Shown: in pieces, positions 11,720 to 20,003 of the stretch | Layout of the letters: each line of letters opens with the position of its first letter | Numbering within the stretch: the stretch's first letter is position 1 | NCBI GenBank assembly: GCA_020637895.1 | Contig: JACKJP010000003.1 | Location: forward strand, 124,001-188,000 | Direction: 5' to 3' | Source: Rhodobiaceae bacterium | Lineage (GTDB): Bacteria > Pseudomonadota > Alphaproteobacteria > Rhizobiales > Tepidamorphaceae | Length of the DNA: 64,000 nucleotides | The notes under the pieces: model-generated | The model's input: the letters and a program-made list of their open reading frames with translations, nothing else | Database searches by the model: none | Told to the model about the DNA's origin: nothing | Made by a program: the position numbers and the translations under genes

Positions 11720-12660
11720 GGACGTTGATCGTCCTGAGCATGTCAGCACATCGCGGCATTTTGCGCCATTCACAAACCCGCAATTGCGCTGCCTCACCAA
11801 AAAGGTTTCGCGTCCCGAGGAAATGCCTCGGCAGCAGCAATGGCGTTTCGAAGGTAACCTGCCGAATGCGGGCCATGCGTCCTGAGGCGCTTTAATCAGT
11901 TCAAACCATAGCGCCAGCTCACGAAGACGATTGGTCGGCGCTGAGGTTACGCCGGAGGGCACAGGGCAAGTGCAGGGACGTGATCCGGTCACCGGTCCGT
12001 ACGCGGCAGGAGGTCGCTGAGAAACTTCCGCCACATGTAAAGATCGGTGAAGGATTCCGACTGGTGCGGGCGACCAGCCTTCCGGCAGGCTTCTGGCAAG
12101 CCAGCGTGTGCGCGACGGTAGTCAGACCAGCAATGTTTCGGGGCGGTTCGCCAAAGCACAGCGCGCGCCCTCAGGCTCTTCGAAGCGGTAACGGTTGGTG
12201 CGAGGCGATAGTGCGCCTGCCTTCTTGCCGGAACGTCCTCCGGCGAGCCGTCCTGCATCGATGGACGCGCTTTCCTCGTCGCGGCGCGAACGGGCAACGT
12301 TCAGGATTTTGCGGAAACGAAATCGTGCTCGCGCAGGAGCTGGGCAATTTCCGAAAGGTGATCAGGAAGCAGATATCGTCGTCGCTGCAATAGGCGATCA
12401 GCGGCGTATCGACCGATACTGCAGCACCACATGGCGATGTTCCTCGCCAGTGCGCGGCCCTTTCGGAAAGGATCGATAGGATACGCGCTCATCCCGTGCG
12501 CGATATTCAGCAACGATGTCCTCGGTCGAAGGCGGCGCGCCATCGCCAATGACCACCAGCGAAGTCGGGCCGGGTCTGGGCAAGGGATGCTGTCGATTGC
12601 ATAGCGGAGCGTCAGGCCATGATCGTAAGTCAGCACGATGATCGTGAACGTCAGGGTCAT
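11720..12660 (-). pseudogene. Glycosyltransferase family 2, frameshifted
   Basis: Starts at the ATG at 12660 with TFTIIVLTYDHGLTLRYAIDSI, a GT2/GT-A beginning. The frame then shifts to give SLVVIGDGAPPSTEDIVAEY and continues with RDERVSYRSFPKGPRTGEEH, then shifts again to YCSDDDI and LPDHLSEIAQLLREHDFVSA, where SDDD is the metal-binding stretch. Further pieces read TDLYMWRKFLSDLL near 12000 and AQLRVCEWRKMPRCADML near 11750, so the gene extends to about 11720. At least three frame changes. Its start overlaps the stop of the upstream oxidoreductase gene (ATGA). Endpoint approximate. Confidence 0.6.
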
Positions 12661-13594
12661 GGTTTCGTGCCGGCAAGCCCAAGCGCATCCAGCCCTGCCG
12701 CCGACCTGATTTCCGCACTTCGCTGCACGATTACCATTTCCTCCGCCAGCGACGTCATGGGAGGCGGACCGCCCCGCAGATGGTCGAGGAATGCATTGAT
12801 CTCAAAGCGCGAGCACTGGCATTTCCGATTTCGCGGCGTTCAGGCTCAGTTTCACCTTCACGGATGATCGTGATGGCTTCAGCCCACCCATCCCCGAGCT
12901 CTACGGTCGCATCCTCGAATGCGGCGATGACACACCGCCGATATGTCGGGTGCCGGCTCGACACCTCGATAATACATTCTGGCGCCCTTGCCTAAAGCAG
13001 CAATCAGTCCGTCTCCCGCGCGTCCAGCGCGTCAGGAACGACTGACAGAAGAGGCAACAAATCCCCGAATATCTGCAAAGCAATCGCAAGGTCATGGGGT
13101 AGCAGGTGCCAGATCGTGTCAACGCCGGCGTGCGGATTGCCCCAGCCGAGACGCATGGATCGGATCGCGCGGATCGGACCGAACTCTCGCTCCTGCGCCA
13201 TGGTCGCGATCGCCTGAATTCCGGGGTGATAGCGCCATTTTTGCATGGTGAAGACAAGATTGCCGGCGGCCGCGGGGAGCTGCCCCGCACGTGCAACGTC
13301 ATTGCCCAGGGGCTTTTCGACGAAGATGGGCTTTTGCCGCGCCAGCAGTTTCTCTACCACGGGCAGATGAGTTTCCGTTGGCGTTGCAACAACAAAGCCG
13401 TCGAGATCGCCCGGCAAACGCTCAATGGATGCGACCACCGCCGTTGCGCCGCCGTCTCGAGCGCGATCGGTGCTGGCCTTTGAGCGGGCAACGACAGTGA
13501 CCGATGCGCCACCGGCCTTCAGGTCGCGAAGAATATGCCGACCCCAGTTGCCGCAGCCGACCAGGCCAATTTGAATATCCGGCCTGTCTTTCAA
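12657..13594 (-). pseudogene. Gfo/Idh/MocA-family oxidoreductase, C-terminal half frameshifted
   Basis: The first 196 residues are intact: IGLVGCGNWGRHIL (NAD-binding), FVVATPTETHLPVVEKLLA and PIFVEKPL (the EKP motif). After DALDARE the frame breaks near 13010. The C-terminal domain is read in other frames as GLIAALGKGARMY, then RCVIAAFEDATVELGDGWAE, then FEINAFLDHLRGGPPPMTSL and an ending LAGTKP before the TGA at 12657. Each piece is free of stops, so the damage is a few indels only. It overlaps both neighbours by four bases, forming an operon with the epimerase (upstream) and glycosyltransferase (downstream). Likely sugar-nucleotide metabolism. Confidence 0.68.
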
Positions 13595-14142
13595 CGGTTG
13601 AGCTCCGCTATGCGCGCTTCATATGCGGCAATCATTTCGGCGAGAGTGCCTGCGGCATCATCACGCGGTGACAGGAGCGGAGATGCGACTGGCCAATCTA
13701 TGCCGATTTCAGGGTCATCGAACCGACAGGCAAATTCGTCGGCCATGTCCCAATAGTGCGATACGGCATAAATGTGCATGGATGGTTGCACAAAGCAGAA
13801 GCCATGGCCGATACCCGTCGGCAATGTCACTGCGAAGGGCTCTTCGGCGGTGATCGTTAAAGTGTCGACCATGCCGGCGGTCGGTGAGCCTTTTCGGAGG
13901 TCCCTCATGCCGAGAAACATCGCTCCTTCCGCGATCAGGAGGTAGTCGGTGTGAGTCGCGTGGACGTGGAAACCGCGCATGGTTCCGGGTTGGCTTCTGA
14001 CCATATTCCATTGAACAGGATCGGTGCCGGTCGGCCAATTCGCGCGAAAGATCTCAGTGAGTGCGCCGCGATCATCTTCATGCCGCTTCAATGGCGTGAT
14101 CCGCACATCATGGAGCAAGGAAATAGGAAAAGCAGAACCCAC
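13591..14142 (-). CDS. RfbC/WxcM-type cupin sugar-nucleotide epimerase
   Basis: 183 residues, intact. Similar in plan to dTDP-4-dehydrorhamnose 3,5-epimerase: DDRGALTEIFRANW near the start, GTMRGFHVHATHTDYLL with the conserved His pair, and LPTGIGHGFCFV in the barrel core. The GTG start at 14142 has GAGG four bases upstream. First gene of a three-gene minus-strand set (epimerase, oxidoreductase, glycosyltransferase) that would modify and attach a surface sugar. Exact sugar unknown. Confidence 0.78.
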   Translation of the reverse strand: MGSAFPISLLHDVRITPLKRHEDDRGALTEIFRANWPTGTDPVQWNMVRSQPGTMRGFHVHATHTDYLLIAEGAMFLGMRDLRKGSPTAGMVDTLTITAEEPFAVTLPTGIGHGFCFVQPSMHIYAVSHYWDMADEFACRFDDPEIGIDWPVASPLLSPRDDAAGTLAEMIAAYEARIAELNR

Positions 14143-14302
14143 GGGACCTCTTGGGGAATTGACGCTGCTTCCATGCGCAACGTGCCTGTCAACATGCCAG
14201 GAGATGCCGGCATCGCGGCGGGGAGACCCTGACAGTCTTTTGCTTTACCTTTGAATATATTGCCTGTAAATTGACGAAAGTTAGTTTCTGGAAGCGGACA
14301 CC
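14143..14302. promoter_or_regulatory. Divergent intergenic region, leuA leader versus sugar operon
   Basis: 160 bases between the minus-strand epimerase gene and the plus-strand leader peptide. AT-richer in the middle (14231-14285). It must hold both promoters, but I cannot assign -35/-10 boxes with confidence. Confidence 0.4.
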
Positions 14303-14431
14303 ATGCTGACGTTCACGGCTCGCATTGATGCCATGAAATCCAGGCGAATCCATGCGCCTGTGAGCGCGCGCGCGCGCCTGTCCGCCCGTCCGTCCTGCGG
14401 CGGAACGCTTCTTCTCCTTACCGGCCCCTGA
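14303..14431 (+). CDS. leuA leader peptide with four consecutive Leu codons
   Basis: Open frame ending at the TGA at 14429-14431. Just before the end it reads GGTLLLLTGP, with CTT CTT CTC CTT at 14408-14419. Two starts are possible. The ATG at 14303 has GGAAG 8 bases upstream (42 residues); the ATG at 14333 gives 32 residues. Leu codons placed right before alternative hairpins and the leuA gene indicate attenuation by leucyl-tRNA supply. Not in any standard gene list because of its size. Confidence 0.75.
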   Translation: MLTFTARIDAMKSRRIHAPVSARARLSARPSCGGTLLLLTGP

Positions 14432-14512
14432 GCGCCGACTGCCCGGATGCGGGCGGGTACTCAGGGGATGCGCTGAACGGCCCGCAGGCGGGCTTTCATT
14501 CTCTTTTGCCCG
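14425..14512 (+). promoter_or_regulatory. leuA attenuator: alternative hairpins and terminator
   Basis: CCCCTGAG (14425-14432, containing the leader stop) can pair with CTCAGGGG (14460-14467). GCGGGC (14449-14454) can pair with GCCCGC (14480-14485), which would prevent the terminator GCCCG / CGGGC (14480-14484 and 14489-14493, loop CAGG) followed by TTTCATTCTCTTTT. Mutually exclusive pairings of this kind are what a leader-peptide attenuator needs. leuA starts about 50 bases further on. Confidence 0.72.
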
Positions 14513-14560
14513 CGTTTGAGATAGACAGGCGGGCATACCGGACCCCAAGGAACGAACACA

Positions 14561-16111
14561 ATGACCGTGACGAACGACACCAATGGCGAACGCGTATTGA
14601 TTTTCGATACGACGCTGCGCGACGGAGAGCAGTGCCCCGGCGCGACGATGACGCTGGAAGAAAAGCTGGAGGTTGCCCAACTCCTCGATGAAATGGGCGT
14701 GGACATCATTGAAGCCGGTTTTCCGATCGCCTCGAATGGCGATTTTGAGTCGGTATCCGCGATCGCCAAGGTTGTGAAGAACGCGGTGGTCGCCGGACTG
14801 GCACGCGCCGGCGACATGGATGTCGACCGGGCCGGCGAGGCAGTTCGTCACGCCGCGCGCCCGCGCATCCATACTTTCCTGTCTACCAGCCCCGTCCACA
14901 TGAAGCACAAGCTGCAACTGGATCCGGAAAGAGTTCTGGAACTGGTGTCGCGCTCGGTGACGCGCGCGCGCAATCTCGTGGACGATGTGGAATGGAGCGC
15001 TGAGGACGGCACCCGTACGGAACCGGAATTTCTCTATCGCTGTGTCGAGGCGGCCATCAACGCCGGCGCGACGACCATCAACATTCCCGATACCGTCGGC
15101 TACACGACGCCGGAGGAATATACGGCGATGTTCCGCAATGTGCGCGAAAAGGTGCCCAATGCGGACAAGGCGGTGTTCTCGGTCCATTGTCACAACGATC
15201 TCGGCATGGCGGTCGCCAATTCGCTGGCTGGCCTGAAGGGCGGGGCACGGCAGATCGAATGCACGATCAACGGTATCGGCGAGCGCGCGGGCAATGCCGC
15301 ACTGGAAGAAATCGTGATGGCGATCAAGACGCGGGGCGACGTGCTGCCCTATCACACCAATATCGACACCACGATGCTGATGCGGGCCTCCAAGCTGGTC
15401 TCGGCGGTTACGTCGTTTCCCGTGCAGTACAACAAGGCGATCGTCGGCCGAAACGCCTTCGCGCATGAGAGCGGCATCCATCAGGACGGCATGCTGAAGA
15501 ATGCCCAGACCTACGAGATCATGCTGCCCGAAGAAGTCGGCGTGCATAAGTCGTCGCTGGTCATGGGCAAGCATTCCGGCCGCAACGCCTTCCGCGACAA
15601 GTTGCGGCAACTGGGTTTCGAGCTCTCCGACAACCAGTTGCAGGATGCGTTCGTGCGGTTCAAGGAACTGGCCGATCGCAAGAAGCATATCTTCGACGAG
15701 GATATCGAGGCGCTGGTCGATCAGGAAATGGGGCATGCCCATGACGACATCAGGGTGGTTGCGCTGACGGTCATCGCCGGTACAGGCGGTCCGCAGCGGG
15801 CGACGTTGACGCTGAATGTCGATGGTCGCGAGGTCACCAAGGAAGCCAGCGGCAACGGGCCGGTAGACGCCACGTTCAATGCCATTCATGCGATCGTTCC
15901 GCATGAGGCGAAGCTGTCTCTCTACCAGGTTCACGCAGTGACCGAAGGAACCGACGCGCAGGCGGAGGTTTCCGTGCGGCTGGAGCAAAACGGCCGCCTC
16001 TTCACCGGCCGCGGCGCGGAGCCCGATACGCTCGTGGCATCGGCACGCGCCTATGTTCACGCGCTGAGCAAACTGATGCAGAGCCGCCAGCGGGTCCACG
16101 CGGCCGGCTGA
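14561..16111 (+). CDS. leuA: 2-isopropylmalate synthase
   Basis: Condenses acetyl-CoA with 2-oxoisovalerate, first committed step of leucine synthesis. The protein has 516 residues: TIM barrel with FDTTLRDGEQCPGATM (catalytic Arg, metal Asp), SVHCHNDLGMAVANSLAG with the metal-binding His pair, and NGIGERAGNAALEEIV. The C-terminal LeuA regulatory domain occupies about residues 380-510 and carries leucine inhibition. Start ATG 14561 with AAGGAA upstream. Controlled by the leader described just upstream. Confidence 0.96.
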   Translation: MTVTNDTNGERVLIFDTTLRDGEQCPGATMTLEEKLEVAQLLDEMGVDIIEAGFPIASNGDFESVSAIAKVVKNAVVAGLARAGDMDVDRAGEAVRHAARPRIHTFLSTSPVHMKHKLQLDPERVLELVSRSVTRARNLVDDVEWSAEDGTRTEPEFLYRCVEAAINAGATTINIPDTVGYTTPEEYTAMFRNVREKVPNADKAVFSVHCHNDLGMAVANSLAGLKGGARQIECTINGIGERAGNAALEEIVMAIKTRGDVLPYHTNIDTTMLMRASKLVSAVTSFPVQYNKAIVGRNAFAHESGIHQDGMLKNAQTYEIMLPEEVGVHKSSLVMGKHSGRNAFRDKLRQLGFELSDNQLQDAFVRFKELADRKKHIFDEDIEALVDQEMGHAHDDIRVVALTVIAGTGGPQRATLTLNVDGREVTKEASGNGPVDATFNAIHAIVPHEAKLSLYQVHAVTEGTDAQAEVSVRLEQNGRLFTGRGAEPDTLVASARAYVHALSKLMQSRQRVHAAG

Positions 16112-16133
16112 CATCACCCATCTTCAAAAGAAG

Positions 16134-16170
16134 GCGCCGGGGCCTGCCAAGGGCCCCGGCGCAGTCTTTC
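16134..16170 (+). terminator. Terminator after leuA
   Basis: An 11-bp GC-only stem (16134-16144 with 16152-16162) and a 7-base loop, followed by AGTCTTT. Lies between convergent leuA and the Tad-family gene. Confidence 0.7.
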
Positions 16171-16186
16171 GGGGAGGTTGTCTTTT

Positions 16187-17887
16187 TTATTGAACGAGGA
16201 CAGCGCGCTGACAGCGTGCCCCATGAACTCGGATATCGGCTTCGCCGACCTTCACGCCGAGGACCGTCAGCAGGTTGTAAACGACCGCATCGATTGCCAC
16301 GGCCGCCGGCTGCAGGCTTAGAGCGACCAGCGACGTGACCGTCTGCGGCGACGTCAATCCAAGTCCGTGGATATCGACGTCAATATCCAGATCGCCGAGC
16401 AGGGTCGCGATCAACGGTGCCGTGTAGTTGCGGGTCGAGACGGATTTCACAGTGCCGTTCTGAACGTCCTGATAGTCAAAGCTGACTTTCTGGAAGGCGG
16501 TATTGCCGATATCGGCCGTCGCCCTGCCGCGAGCCTTGATCAGGCCGGTATTGACGAACGTCGCCCTGTCGACGGCCGGGCTGGTATCGAACCGCCTCAT
16601 GCGGGCAGGTTGCACTTCTCCGATCCATGCGCCGGCAATGCCGGGACGCGCTTCAATATCGATGTTCAGTCCCTGGGGCTTGCCGCCCATGCAGTCGATA
16701 GCGGCCAGCCTGGCTTCGCCATAGGCGAGTTCCACATAGACGGGCAGCGTGACGGTGACGGCACTCAATAGGCCGGTGCCGCCCACCGTAGCGCGGATAT
16801 AAAGCCGCGTCTGAGCCGTGCGCACAATCGTTCCCTCGCTGCCGACGGCGAACCAGCCAGAAGACTGCGGCGGTTCTCCGATTGCAAGATCTGCGGTGAG
16901 ATTTGCGATGCCGGGAATTGCCGAATCGAGGCTCAGGCGGACCTGATTGGTACCGTCGGCGATGGCCGCGCCGGCGCCGACAAATTCCATCACACCGACA
17001 TCGGCCTGGAAAATGGCGCTGCCTGTACCGATGGCGGCAGCACCGAGTGCGCCGAGATCTATGAGATGGTTGAGCGGGATTTCCATAGAAGAGGCGCCGC
17101 GCGTTCCTGAGAGCGTCGTAAGAGCGCTGGCCGCCTGTCCGTTGCCAGATTGTACGACGGCGGCGGCGATTTGTGTTATCTGAGCCAGGGAAAGAGAGCT
17201 TTCGAGAACATCGTTGTAAGTTCCCGCAGTGATATTGAGTTCCGAGGCTGCCTGATCGAGAAATTTCAGGACCTCGATGCGGGTGGCGAGCAGCGCCCTG
17301 TAGTCCATGACTGACAAGGATAAGGTACTGCCGATCAGTTCGCCCAGTATTGCGTTGAGAAGGCCGCCGTCGATACTGGCAAGGCGAGAACCTATCGAAA
17401 AAGCCGCATCCGCTGAGGCATAGGCAAGTCCGCTGGTCCGGATTTGCGGGTTGCGCATGAAGCTGCCGCCAAAATAGAGCTGGCCTTCACGCGTGAAGGT
17501 GACCCGCGTCGCATTGAAGGGTGTTGTTCCCGGGCGAAACCGTGATTCCACGGGGATGGCGGGGTCGGGTTTGTAATTGCCGGACTCAACGATCAGATCG
17601 CCGCTGCTGCCCATAGCACTTGCAACGGTCAAGCCCGAGTAGCCGTTCTCGTCCATGAAACGGCGCGCGGCAAGCTGGGGAGCGTTGGTGCTGGTGGCCG
17701 ACACAATTGCCGCAAGGTCAGTCAGGCTCTGCATCTTGCGCCGCTCCAAATAGAGGGCGCCACCGTCAACGGCAATCGCCGTCAGCAGGATGCTCATGGT
17801 CATGATGACGGCCGCCATGATCGCCGTGCCGCCATTCGCATCGCGGAAGAACCTCCGTACGATCCTTGCCGGCAGGCCTTGCATCAT
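16187..17887 (-). CDS. Tad/TadG-like membrane-anchored protein
   Basis: 566 residues. The N-terminus RRFFRDANGGTAIMAAVIMTMSILL is a pilin-like hydrophobic segment followed by AVDGGALYLERRKMQSLTDLAAI, the signature of the TadE/TadG 'Tad' N-terminal domain. The rest is a large extracytoplasmic region rich in beta-type sequence with no recognised domain. Such proteins accompany Flp pili or act at the envelope, but no other tad genes are visible. The start overlaps the stop of an upstream TadE-like gene (ATGA at 17884-17887), so they form an operon. Confidence 0.78.
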   Translation of the reverse strand: MMQGLPARIVRRFFRDANGGTAIMAAVIMTMSILLTAIAVDGGALYLERRKMQSLTDLAAIVSATSTNAPQLAARRFMDENGYSGLTVASAMGSSGDLIVESGNYKPDPAIPVESRFRPGTTPFNATRVTFTREGQLYFGGSFMRNPQIRTSGLAYASADAAFSIGSRLASIDGGLLNAILGELIGSTLSLSVMDYRALLATRIEVLKFLDQAASELNITAGTYNDVLESSLSLAQITQIAAAVVQSGNGQAASALTTLSGTRGASSMEIPLNHLIDLGALGAAAIGTGSAIFQADVGVMEFVGAGAAIADGTNQVRLSLDSAIPGIANLTADLAIGEPPQSSGWFAVGSEGTIVRTAQTRLYIRATVGGTGLLSAVTVTLPVYVELAYGEARLAAIDCMGGKPQGLNIDIEARPGIAGAWIGEVQPARMRRFDTSPAVDRATFVNTGLIKARGRATADIGNTAFQKVSFDYQDVQNGTVKSVSTRNYTAPLIATLLGDLDIDVDIHGLGLTSPQTVTSLVALSLQPAAVAIDAVVYNLLTVLGVKVGEADIRVHGARCQRAVLVQ

Positions 17888-18297
17888 ACGCCCCCGACGC
17901 GAATCGTGGCGCTGCGGGTTATCGTTTTTTCAGGCAGCGGCAGTGGAACGTAAAGGTTCCAGATCGGCAGCTGCGTGGCGTCGTATTCGACCGACACGTC
18001 GAACTGATTGGCATCGGCGGCGCTGCCGGCAACCCTGACTTTGACTTTGCGTGACTGAAGAAGCGGATATTGGCCGTATTCAGGTCGATGAAGCGCTGAG
18101 CAAGCTGAATTCTTTCATCTTCCCAAGACCACGATCGATGCCCTTGCCGCATCCGCCGCAAATTGTTGCTGACAATTCGCGGCACCGAAAAATATGCCGT
18201 AACGACAATGCCGAACATAATCAAAATAAAAACAGAGTGCGACTATTGCAAATTCTACCGCGGAAGTTGCCCGAGTATCTTTTGCTGCATTGCACAA
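17884..18297 (-). pseudogene. TadE-like gene broken by frameshifts
   Basis: The first piece (from about 18297) reads DTRATSAVEFAIVALC, the classic TadE N-terminus. Frame changes follow, giving IMFGIVV, then GIFFGAANCQQQFAADAARAS, then ERIQLAQRFIDLNTANI, and finally KVRVAGSAADANQFDVSVEY through to an in-frame TGA overlapping the next gene's ATG. At least three indels separate the pieces while each retains clear family sequence. The region is also AT-rich compared with its surroundings. Decayed gene or local sequence error. Confidence 0.62.
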
Positions 18298-18580
18298 TAA
18301 AGTGCAGCACCATAACGATTTCCTCTCGCGTATATTTTTCTCGTTGTGAAATTCTATGTTGTTCTTCTGAAAGATTTAGTAAAAAGAAAATGCTATTTAA
18401 GTATATAAAGTAAAGAGCCTGACGCTTTAACTATAGTTTCATCACATATGCGATGGGTGAATATTCAAAATATCTATTCCGTAACGTCATAATTTCCGCG
18501 CGAAATCGGTATGCTTACGAACCATGCACGCATGGGGCGATCCGTCGCCACGGACAAGGTTGTCTCGTTCGGGAATGCGC
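18298..18580. other. AT-rich intergenic stretch
   Basis: About 280 bases between the TadE-like remnant and the tRNA promoter. Clearly AT-richer than the rest of the window, especially 18320-18410. I see no gene, hairpin or repeat that I can support. Confidence 0.5.
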
Positions 18581-18608
18581 TTGCAATCTGAGGGGCGATT
18601 GTTATAGG
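18581..18608 (+). promoter_or_regulatory. Probable tRNA promoter
   Basis: TTGCAA (18581-18586), 16-base spacer, TATAGG (18603-18608), about 37 bases before the tRNA. Resembles a vegetative promoter. Confidence 0.45.
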
Positions 18609-18645
18609 GGACGCACCGCTGGCCGGCAGGCTGGTGAGGACAGCA

Positions 18646-18717
18646 GGTGTCTAGCTCAGATGGTAGAGCAGTGACTCTTAATCAGCAGGTCAGGTTCCGA
18701 GTCGCCCTTGTACACCA
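18646..18717 (+). tRNA. tRNA-Lys (CTT), apparently damaged
   Basis: The D-arm TAGCTCAGATGGTAGAGCA is intact, and the anticodon loop CTCTTAA gives anticodon CTT (Lys). The 5' acceptor GGTGT pairs with ACACC at the 3' end. However, the anticodon stem reads AGTGA against TCAGC, as if one C had been lost from GCTGA; the T-arm does not fold with the expected GGTTCGAGTCC; and the acceptor stem has two mismatches. Total length is a few bases short. Either a tRNA remnant or a real tRNA with sequence errors; the flanking genes also show indels. Confidence 0.6.
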
Positions 18718-18749
18718 AAGCCTCCTCTTTCCCTGAACAAGACTGTGAC

Positions 18750-19936
18750 GATGCTCTCCGCCGCGATCATTCTCGCCGATCAGCGGAACCGCAGTTGATT
18801 GAGCCAGCAGTCAGGTCTTCGCGCCTCTGGCGTGCGACGGTTACGCCCCTGGCTTCCATCATTGGCAGCGGCTTCCTGATCCTGGGACCGGTCATGAGTG
18901 CTTCTTTCGGCGCCTGGGCGCCGTTGGCGACTCGCTCTGTAATGCGCTGGCGTGGGCATTCGGCTGGGCGATCCGATACAACATCGCATGCCGAGGAGCG
19001 GGCCTGAGCCATATGCCTGCCACGCTGGAAATCATCGCCTCGTGGTCGCTTGCGTTCAGCTACATCATCTCGGTCACCTACTATCTGAATCTGCTCGGCG
19101 CATTCGGCGTGCGGCTTACCCCGTTCGATGACCAGACTTCGGCGCGAATCCTCACCTCGATCGTTCTGCTCGCGGTGCTGATCATCGGGTGGTGGAAGGG
19201 CTTTCGCGCCTTGGAGGCGCTGGAGCGCATTTCGGTCGGGCTAAAACTTTCGATCATCGCCGGGCTTCTCGTCGGCCTGGCCATCGTCTTCGGTGACAGG
19301 GCAGGCGCCGGCGAACTGGCATTCAACGCTCCAAAGGAAACCGGCTGGGGCGCCGTGACGCTGCTGTTCGGGCTGATCGTGACGGTTCAGGGTTTCGAGA
19401 CGTCTCGCTATCTCGGCGAAGCCTATGACGCGCGCATGAGGATAAGCTCGATGCGCCTGGCGCAGGCTGTCTCCACGCTGATCTATGTGCTCTACATCGG
19501 ATTGTTCAGCTACCTTTTCAGCGTCAGCGAACTGAAGGTCACCGAGACGGCGATCATCGACCTTATCGGCCTTGTCGCGCCTGTGCTTCCGCTCTTCCTG
19601 ATTGCCGCCGCGCTGAGCTCCCAGTTCAGCGCCGCCGTTGCCGATACGGGCGGTTCCGGCGGGCTTTTTCAAGAGGTGACGCGGGGGCTGTTCAGCGAAA
19701 AGCGTGCCTATGTGCTTGTCGGCGCTTGCGGACTGGTCCTGACCTGGGCGGCCAATGTGTTCCAGATCATCTCCTATGCGTCGCGAGCGTTCGCCCTTTA
19801 CTATGGGCTGCAGGCCGCGATCGCCGCTGTCGCTGCATGGCGGCAGGCTCAGAAGGTTCATGCCCTGATGTTCGGTCTGCTGGCAATTCTCGGTATCGCG
19901 ATCACGATCCTCGGCGTGCCGGTGGAAGGCGACTAG
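18750..19936 (+). pseudogene. APC-type amino-acid permease with N-terminal frameshift
   Basis: The N-terminal part RATVTPLASIIGSGFLILGPV is in one frame. Just after GAWAP (about 18925) the frame shifts to NALAWAFGWAIRYNI and continues without a stop through a further 307 residues (from 19013) of multi-spanning membrane protein ending at 19936. One indel therefore breaks an otherwise complete transporter of roughly 390 residues. The start is uncertain. Amino-acid/polyamine/organocation carriers import amino acids by cation symport; the substrate is unknown. If the indel is a sequencing error the gene is functional. Confidence 0.65.
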
Positions 19937-20003
19937 AGCGGAGTTGTCCGGATGATCGCGATATGACACTGGTTCGCATATCGCAGCATGGGGACGCGAG
20001 CGG

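Noticed and set aside
14189..16117. Long minus-strand open frame (642 codons) opposite leuA
   Set aside because: Antisense to a clear leuA gene; its protein is His/Arg-rich without domains, as expected from the GC-rich third-position pattern.
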